Part shown: positions 57,541 through 64,000 of the stretch, in pieces
Layout of the letters: every line of letters starts with the position of its first letter
Numbering within the stretch: the stretch's first letter is position 1
DNA from: Mesorhabditis belari
Taxonomy: Eukaryota; Nematoda; Chromadorea; Rhabditida; Rhabditidae
Direction: 5' to 3'
Length of the DNA: 64,000 nucleotides
Assembly (NCBI GenBank): GCA_958450365.1
Contig: CAUEEP010000758.1
Coordinates: 1,572,565 to 1,636,564, forward strand
The notes under the pieces: model-generated
What the model saw: the letters and a program-made list of their open reading frames with translations, nothing else
Told to the model about the DNA's origin: nothing
Database searches by the model: none
Made by a program: the position numbers and the translations under genes

Positions 57541-57613
57541 CTTGTAAGTGGAAAAAAAAGTGCAAAAATTGATATCTTTTGATTTTCAAAGGAAAACCCA
57601 ACTGTGCAGAGAT

Positions 57614-57892
57614 CTATTGAGTCGATTTCTCTAATTTCTTTAGATTCATAATCTCTAGTTTATATTGTGTCCAAATCTCTTTCACTTTCTCTATAAGATC
57701 TCTTCGTGGAGATAAATCAGTTTCGAGTCTATATTCTACCATTGAACTACCAGCGACGGAAAATACAGCAAATATGTTGTTCGGAATGAATATTAATAAA
57801 TATTCTGCCTGAACCAAGGGATATGGGCACATCTTATCGCGAACATATGTAATTATTCTATGTAATTTATTTTCCACATCAATGGGGCAGCC
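57614..57892 (-). pseudogene. Last exon of an unrecognised gene, split by a transposon
   Basis: The minus-strand frame C-P-I-D-V-E-N-K-L-H-R ... K-L-E-K-S-T-Q ends at TGA/TAG near 57614 and reads as real protein (mixed hydrophobic strands, then a Lys/Glu helix). Its 5' end coincides with the end of the element at 57893-60068. Beyond that element, minus-strand TTTTTTGTAG followed by GCTG (60069-60081) would have been its splice acceptor, so the insertion lies within the first bases of this exon. I do not recognise the family, and upstream exons were not identified. Confidence 0.5.
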
Positions 57893-60068
57893 CACATCCG
57901 CGCGAGAGTGCGTTTTCTGATGAAAATTGATGTTATACCTACCATTCGATGGGAAAAAGTGTAATAAAACCGAATCTCGATATCATTTTTAAATTCCATC
58001 GACAGTTTTTTAGAAAATGGGCTTTTTCAAAAAACGCAAAAAAGCCAAAACTAAAGTTCGTAAAACGGCCATAAAATCTTTCACCTTTGACCAGTTTGCT
58101 TACTTTTTAAATATTCTAAAAATAGACACTTCCAGCTTTTTTTATTATTGTAAGTTATAAGCAATTTGTTAGAATTACTCAAATTTTAGAAAGGGAAAGG
58201 TATGAAAATCTCAAAATCAAGACCAAGGTTTGAAGGCTTCGACTTTGAGAAAAGTCCACTATAAAAAAATTCTGTCTAATAATTTTTATTTCACGATCCT
58301 TTCTAAGCATTTTAGTTCAAAAAGTAACTAAAAATAACATCTGCGCAAAGTTATAGCTTTTTTCTTGTCCTACTCAGAAATAGGGCCCTGTTTTCCCAAA
58401 CACGCTTTAATTACCGTACCCCTGGATGCCCCAGTGTCAAATATATGCTCGTTTTGACCTTTTTTTAATTTTTTCGCATATTTTCTATTATTTTTCAACA
58501 TATTGTCTTCTACAAAAACGACTACACAAAGTTAAGTTTTTAATCGATTTGTGAACGGATTGCTTTGTTGTAAAGTAAAGTAAAGAATTCTGCTAGAGTC
58601 CTTTTTGGATAAGTGCGTCTGTCGATAACATCAAGTTCACCTTCAATTTTTCTGGTTTTGTTTGCTCGATATTTGCACCAAATACATGGAAATTTAGAAG
58701 CATTTGAGAGACCAAACGACGAAGCAAGAAAAGAAAGATCGCCGCCGAGAAAGAAGGTGCACTTTAGAGAAGATAGCAATTGAAAAATATCCTTCACTTT
58801 TTGCAAGCTTTCGTTGTTATCACTACCTTCCTAAAGGGCCAAAATCAGTTGATTGAAACAAGATTGGGGATTGTTTGCTCTATCTGGTAACATAAGAGTT
58901 ATCTTTGTTGTCTCAAAGCCTTATCTCCCAGAATCACGACTCTCTTCTTTTCATGTTCGGGTACTTGATCAAGTCTATAACGCACAGATTCGAGCAAATT
59001 CTTTAGTCTGACAATTCCGTTATCGATGAAGTATTCCATATGCGTCCCAAGAGTGTTCTTAATTTTTTGCATCTGATATTCGGTGGACAGAGTCTTCGTT
59101 GAGCTGATGTAAAGTCTGTGGGCATCACGAGAGATTTTTGATTTCGATAAAAGTGCAAGTGATTGGAGTGGAGACAATATGTGGTCTCGTTTGTTTGTCG
59201 AATCAAAAAATTTGCGATACTTCTTTCGAACGTCCTTGCTTTACGACAAGCAATCGTTACATTTTGCTTTCTCTGGCGATGTTTTGCAATTCTTTTACGC
59301 GACAACTTTTTCATCTCTTGCTTAGCATTTTTCTCTGGCTCACTTTGATATTATTTGGCAAATCCGTTCTCTTCTTCCATCGCAAAACAGCAGCTTTTGT
59401 GTTCTTTTCTTTGCCGCCATACCTAAAAGGAGCATTTGATCAGAAGTTAGTTATAAGGTTTGACAAAAACAAACAAAGTTTGACTTCTTATTTCAAAAAC
59501 GAGCATATCATAAAACGAGACGTTGAGGGCATCCAGGGGTACGGTAATTGAAGCGTTTTGGGAAAACAGGGCCCTATTTCTGATTAGGACAAGAAAAAAG
59601 CTATAACTTTGCGCAGAATGATTATTTTTAGTTACTTTTGAACTAAAATGGTAGAAAGGTTCGTGAAATAAAAATATTAGACAGAATTTTTTTGTTAATG
59701 AACTTTTATTGAGAACCAGACCTCCAAACTTTATCCTTGTTTTTGGAAAATAGGCGAACTTTCTACTTCAGAAACTCTGGGTTTATAAACTAATTTGTTA
59801 GATTTTAAAATCTAAAAAGATTTTTTAAATGTCTTCTTTTAAATAAAACCAAAGAAGGTCTGATTGCCCAATAGAATTTTTCCATGAACTAAAAATAACA
59901 ATTTTGACTTTTGAACTTTTCAAAAAAAGCTGATTTTTAAAAAATTTGTCGAACGGATTTCAAAATCGTTATCATTTTTGGAATCAGCACAAAATTCTGC
60001 GTCGAATGGTATATATTAGAAGAAATTTCATCAGAAAACACATTTTAACATTGTTTCGCGCGGATGTG
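57893..60068. mobile_element. DNA transposon with long terminal inverted repeats (2.18 kb)
   Basis: Both ends read CACATCCGCGCGA inward; flanks carry CAGCC on each side (57888-57892 and 60069-60073), a candidate 5-bp target duplication. The inverted arms run about 540 bases each (to about 58435 and from about 59535), with matching blocks such as TTTTCTGATGAAA, TTCTGTCTAATA and AACAGGGCCCTATTTCTGA. The central 1.1 kb has three overlapping minus-strand frames. No superfamily is assigned with confidence. Confidence 0.8.
58540..59314 (-). pseudogene. Transposase-like remnant inside the long-TIR element
   Basis: Minus-strand frames 59314-59003, 59177-58899 and 58806-58540 overlap in different phases, as expected for a gene with introns or frameshifts. 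The most telling part is F-L-G-G-D-L-S-F-L-A-S-S-F-G-L followed by P-C-I-W-C-K near 58700-58750. A G-G-D-x-x-F-L-x-x-x-x-G-L ... C-x-W-C-K pattern is common in transposon-borne proteins of invertebrates. Start codons, frames and total length (under 270 residues) are too disturbed for an active enzyme. Confidence 0.5.
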
Positions 60069-60753
60069 CAGCCTACAAAAAAGCGGAAAAGAATAGCTCT
60101 ATTCTTTGAAAATTGAAAGATATTAAATTTTTCGCTTTTTTTCCGCTTGCTAGTTTGTAAAAAATGTTTTCTAATCAAAAAAAAAAGTGTTTACTTTTCC
60201 TTAGCTGAATATTTATTGTGTTTTTGAAAATTCATTTTACTGTTTTTCAAAATAAACAATTTATTTCTTTTTCTCTCTCTTTATATAATCTGTGCGAAGT
60301 CTTATAGGCAACTTCTACGGTAAAAAAAGACAAAAAAAAGATAAAAGCACAATTTAGACAATAAACAACAGAAAAAAAGACTTCAATGACTTTAAACACA
60401 AGATGACTAAATTATAATATCAACAGAAAAAAAGAATATAAAAAAGAATATAGAATATAAAAAGATATTCAGTGAACAGTAAGGACAGGGAATGTCTTTC
60501 AGTCATAAATGAATTACAAAAGAGAAATCGAGTACTGTAGTTTGAGACAAAGTTACAGTAATCTAGTGAAAAGTCATCGGATTACGGTATATGAGCTTTA
60601 TGGAAAAATAAAAGACAAGCTAGGCACAAGACAAAAAATATTCATTTAATGAAATGCAAAACGTGGACTTAGAGTGACGGAGTTGAGCTGAGGGGGAAAT
60701 GAGACAAGCGAGTGGCATCAGATGAAGATTACTAATTACTTTGCGATTTATAC

Positions 60754-61022
60754 TACCGTAAGTACTGTAATAGTACCCCACCCGCATAATGACGGTGCGG
60801 AGTGTTGTGTAGTCTAGCTTTGAACGAGTTTTTCTCGACACTGGTTTATGCTACAATGCGCGCTTAGGTATCAAAAAATAGCCCTGAATTTCAGCTATTT
60901 TTTGATACTAAAGACGCATTTTTTGAAAGTACGGGTGCTTTGCAAAAAATGAAATACGAAAAAACTTTTGCGACTACGCGATTGTACGAGGGCTGTGGGG
61001 TACTATTACAGTATTTACGGTA
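60754..61022. mobile_element. MITE family A, copy 5
   Basis: Opens TACCGTAAGTACTGTAATAG and closes CTATTACAGTATTTACGGTA. Directly abuts the captured fragment at 61024. Confidence 0.9.
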
Positions 61023-61023
61023 A

Positions 61024-61235
61024 TTACAATGTGTTTATTCATCGTGTTGTTGCACGAATTGTCGAATCGAGTGCTCGATGCGTTGGCGGTGAGCGATCCG
61101 CGTGACGCCCAACTGGGTGAACGCCGTGCGATCCATTTGCGACAACGCTCGCCCGTCGACGCGACGCTTCGTGAATGCACCGCTGTACTCGCTCAACTCT
61201 GGAATTGTAGGCTTGGATTAGCTATTTGGATTAGC
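61024..61235. other. Captured GC-rich gene-like fragment, copy 2
   Basis: Inverted copy of 28777-28973 with a few substitutions and a slightly longer right end (GGATTAGCT). The plus-strand frame is open throughout (E-L-S-N-R-V-L-D-A-L start). Only one MITE flank is present here. Confidence 0.6.
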
Positions 61236-61252
61236 TGATTGAATTGGATTTG

Positions 61253-61500
61253 TACGAGAGCTGTTTATTTTCTAATCGTCAATAGATGTAAATCGAAAAA
61301 ACGAGCATTTCAACGGAAAATTTTTTAGAATTTCTTGCTACACTTGCTTGCTTTCTTCTTGCTCTAATATTTACTGTTGTAGAGTTTTTCAAGCTCTATA
61401 TTTTATCTAAAAAAATGAAAAATCGCCGTTATGGATTTTCCGTTGTAAACCTATTGACGATTAGAAATGAATGAATGAAATGAAATGAACAGCTCTAATA
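61253..61500. mobile_element. Foldback element, about 245 bp
   Basis: AGAGCTGTTTATTTTCTAAT with CGTCAATAG is mirrored by CTATTGACG and GAACAGCTCT at the right. The arms pair for about 90 bases including TTTCGAAAAA-type AT stretches. Confidence 0.7.
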
Positions 61501-62210
61501 TGTGCTGTAGTTTTAAGCTAAAAGGGTAGACATTTTTTTGAGCTAGAGCTAGAGCCAGGCCAGGTCAGGTCAAGAGTTTTAGAGTCAGTTTCACTGACCT
61601 GGCTTCTGATGGCATGGGTTGCTTTGTGGGTCAGGCTCAGGTTAAACTAGCTACCAGACTTCTACAAGCTTGGGGTTTTGATTAGCCTAGCTTGACGCAG
61701 ACTTGATCTATAATAGGCCTGGTTTGGCTTTCTCAAATCGAATCGTTTTCGGTTTAGACCAAAAGTCGAGAAAGCTTCGAATTGGGCTTCTGATTCGAAG
61801 CTTCTGGCTCGAAACCTTCAAATTTTCGAATCGATTCGAATGGATCCGGACGGAAAGTCGAAAATTTTTGAATTGAATCAAGTTGGACCAATTCGATTCG
61901 AAAATAGACTGAATCGATTCGATTTGAAACTCAGATCTAACCTATACAGCTCTAATATCTAACCTATACAGCTCTAGAAGCCAGGTTGCTGTTGCTAGAA
62001 GCCAGACTAAAACCCTTTACTGATCTCAAAGTCCGATTAGAAAACCTCTGAACGTCTAGGGCGGACTAGCGTGTGTAAACTCTATTTTAAGCCGGCTTAG
62101 TATCAGAGACCTAAAAGAGATCTGACAGAAAAATGCTCTGATACTAATACTTGAAAGTATGAGATCTAGAAGTAAAACCCGGGAACTTCTTCAGCTTTAC
62201 ACTTTGTTCA
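61501..62210. other. Gene-free low-complexity stretch
   Basis: Drifted repeats of GGTCAGG/AGCCAGG type (61550-61700) and GAATCGATTCGAA type (61735-61930). No coding signal. Confidence 0.5.
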
Positions 62211-62213
62211 AAT

Positions 62214-63945
62214 CGCACTCACCAAGTGATATCAGCCATTGTTGCACATCGTCACTCGTCCACACTTTTACACTCTTTGCAGAAAACGGCCGGCCGTTCG
62301 ACGCTGAAAATTTTTGAATGATTTCAATGTTTCGTGAAAACAACAATACTCATTACCGTATTTCTTGGAATAGAAGACCGGGTAAAGAGTATGATCGCGT
62401 ACTCCTGCGTAGCAGCCCTTTTTAAAATTTCTTTTCTGCATAAAAGCTTTCAATCAAGTGCTATAGAGCTGGAAAATGGCTCAAAAATCTGTTAGCTCAT
62501 GTCGTATTTTTGAGCCATTTTCCAGCCCTATAACACTTCATTGAAAGCTTTTATGCAAAAAAGAAATTTTAAAAAGGGCTGCTACGCAGGAGTACGCGAT
62601 CATACTCTTTACCCGGTCTTCTATTCGAAGAAATACGGTAGCCAAACATGCACCGTAAATTTTCCCTGAAACACCAAAGAAAACGTCTTCAAAAACGTGA
62701 AAAAGCCCAAAAATCCAAAAATCCCTGGGTTATTTTTTCAAAAAAAGCTCGGTGCAGCGAAAGAAATGAAATGGTGATTTGAGGGATTTGCAAGGAAGTT
62801 TTGCTTGATTTTAGGAATTAAAATTGACAGCTTTCATTTGAATTTCGCGATTTTTAGTTAAAGCTGACTCTTTCCAAATTCGAAATGCTAATCCTTCTTC
62901 CTTTTGCTCCTCACCTTTTCTCATTTCATCATTATCCGAACTGTCCCCATTTCCCGAATCATCATAATCAACAGGCGGTACTTGTGGCGGTTGATGACCA
63001 TTACGATAAGCAATTGTTCCATTATTTGTTGAAGAACTCCCGGAAACTGTTGACATTCCAGATGAGACGGACATCTGTACAAAAAGAATAAACAGAATAG
63101 AATTCAATGCGTGCACTCCCATTAAAGAAAAGATTTTTGAAAGAAAAAGGATAGAAGATCAAAAAGAGAATAGAGAAGGGAAAAGCTTTCATCGATTTAG
63201 CCGACTTGTTCTGTACTTTGCACTTGGAAACACGGCTCAAAATAGAGTACACTGTTGCACTGGTACGGCTGGTACACTGGTACGGCTGGTACACTCAATG
63301 AGTTTAGTGTCCCAGAAAGGGCAAAAAACCTTTAAGCAAAAAAACCTGAGAGATTTTATGACTCAAATACCCTTTCTGGTGTAGGATAGGTGATCTGAAA
63401 GGACTTCCATGCGACAGATAGGAGATGTTTCCACTTTTTGAGCCCAAAGTACATACAAGAACAAGTCTACTACGGATTTAGATACCTCTAAATAACCCTC
63501 AACACATGCTCATCAATTACTGCTTATCAGTATGCCAGACATTGAGTGTTTACAATTTTTTTGGTCACTGATAAGCTCTCACACTTCACCCCACTTCTTT
63601 AGCTCACATCAAAAAGTTATTTATTGTCAAAAATTTACCGTATCTGGCGGGCGTCGATTACCATAGTTGTCTTCAATCGATTGACTGATCAATTGTACCT
63701 GAAAAGACGCAAAATAAGTTGTCAACAGCTACAGATAATCTTGAAGATAAGCTTGAAGTCTCAGAACGCTAGTTCAAGTCTATAAAGTCTAGTTCTATCT
63801 TGTTCTTGATTCCGCACCTTATGCGCACTTGATGGTGATTGATCCACGTGATAGTGACCATGATGATCACTATTTGAATATGCTCCAGCATCGACTTCTG
63901 ACGGTTCAAGAGAGGTTCGCGATGAGGTATAGCTGAAGAGAAAAC
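62214..63945 (-). CDS. SAM-domain protein, partial (runs off right edge)
   Basis: Minus-strand exons read from the right: 63940-63823 (T-S-S-R-T-S-L-E-P-S-E-V-D-A-G-A-Y, His-rich H-H-G-H-Y-H), 63699-63643 (V-Q-L-I-S-Q-S-I-E-D-N-Y-G-N-R-R-P-P-D-T), 63072 to about 62860 (Ser-rich, then acidic D-Y-D-D-S-G-N-G-D-S-S-D-N-D-E), and 62308-62214 with V-K-V-W-T-S-D-D-V-Q-Q-W-L-I-S-L, the beginning of a SAM domain cut by a donor site. The rest of the SAM domain is not found downstream; it may be on a distant exon or lost. The phase between the acidic exon and the SAM exon does not fit directly, so at least one exon is missing from this model. SAM domains mediate protein-protein contacts. The parent family could not be fixed. 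Confidence 0.55.
62352..62641. mobile_element. Palindromic MITE (intronic)
   Basis: TACCGTATTTCTTGGAATAG with GACCGGGTAAAGAGTATGAT is mirrored at 62590-62641 ending GAAATACGGTA. Stem of about 120 bases each side with a short loop near 62495. In an intron of the SAM gene. Confidence 0.85.
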
Positions 63946-64000
63946 TTTGAATTGATATAATTGATATGGAAAAAGCTTTGCAATCAGAAAACCGCTTAGT

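Larger units (their letters stand above)
50167..57546. mobile_element. Candidate reduced Maverick/Polinton-like element carrying a cargo gene
   Basis: Inverted arms of about 1.4 kb (50173 to about 51575, and about 56140 to 57540) are near-identical when one is reversed; the coding part of the arms differs by a single visible residue (Lys versus Gln). The outermost bases are AATAATAGGTATTCTGCCG and its inverse, and immediately outside each is CTTGTA (50167-50172 and 57541-57546), a 6-bp direct repeat. Inside are a broken Maverick-type integrase (51733-52548, -), a possible short exon (52995-53165, -) and a spliced ubiquitin-like/kinase-like gene (54335-56886, +). Maverick/Polinton elements are known for long terminal inverted repeats, 6-bp target duplications and a retroviral-type integrase; they are normally 15-20 kb with polymerase B, protease, ATPase and capsid genes, none of which I see. 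A reduced, non-autonomous derivative is inferred. Confidence 0.65.

Noticed and set aside
59138..59551. 137-codon plus-strand frame inside the long-TIR transposon
   Set aside because: Antisense to the transposase-like frames and rich in Phe and Leu without recognisable motifs.

Overview
The window looks like nuclear DNA of a free-living rhabditid-type nematode. The evidence is AT-rich sequence, many short GT-AG introns with TTTTCAG/TTTTAG acceptors, acceptor-like sites directly in front of several start codons (as expected for spliced-leader trans-splicing), a secreted ShKT protein, tandem nematode-style 7TM receptors, mariner remnants, and very many small palindromic elements. The species cannot be fixed from sequence alone. 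All gene models were joined by eye from exon frames and splice sites, so inner boundaries are approximate.

Layout. 0.5-7.2 kb: a possible small membrane protein (-), a divergent Bax-inhibitor-1-like multi-pass protein (+), a multi-C2H2 zinc-finger protein (-) and a MIER1-like ELM2/SANT co-repressor (-). 8.2-12.3 kb: a WW-PH-RhoGAP protein (+). 12.3-19.6 kb: gene-poor, with tandem repeats, a tRNA-like sequence, a 12-bp minisatellite and a 1.3 kb inverted-repeat element. 19.7-22.2 kb: a secreted ShKT plus nitrobindin-like fusion (+). 22.3 kb: a 46-residue secreted peptide (-). 23.4-28.2 kb: a phospholipase-B1-like GDSL protein that has lost most catalytic residues (-). 29.5-36.3 kb: a FAXC/CDR-type GST-fold protein (-) whose introns are packed with transposon remnants. 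36.3-39.9 kb: no gene seen. 39.9-48.9 kb: two tandem paralogous 7TM receptors (+).

50.2-57.5 kb is the most interesting part. Two inverted arms of about 1.4 kb, almost identical, bound a 7.37 kb unit flanked on both sides by the same 6-bp direct repeat (CTTGTA). Between the arms are a broken retroviral-type integrase with an N-terminal zinc ribbon, of the kind found in Maverick/Polinton elements, and an intact-looking gene encoding a ubiquitin-like N-terminus and a kinase-like C-terminus. The last exons of that gene lie inside the right arm and are therefore duplicated, cut off from their 5' exons, in the left arm. I read this as a reduced, non-autonomous Maverick-like element carrying a host-type or selfish cargo gene.

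57.9-60.1 kb is a second element, a DNA transposon with terminal inverted repeats of roughly half a kilobase, inserted at the start of the last exon of an unrecognised gene. 60.7-64 kb holds a MITE next to a captured GC-rich gene fragment (also present at 28.8 kb) and the 3' part of a SAM-domain gene that runs off the right edge.

At least five palindromic repeat families recur in introns and intergenic DNA. About seven tRNA-like sequences are present, mostly degenerate.
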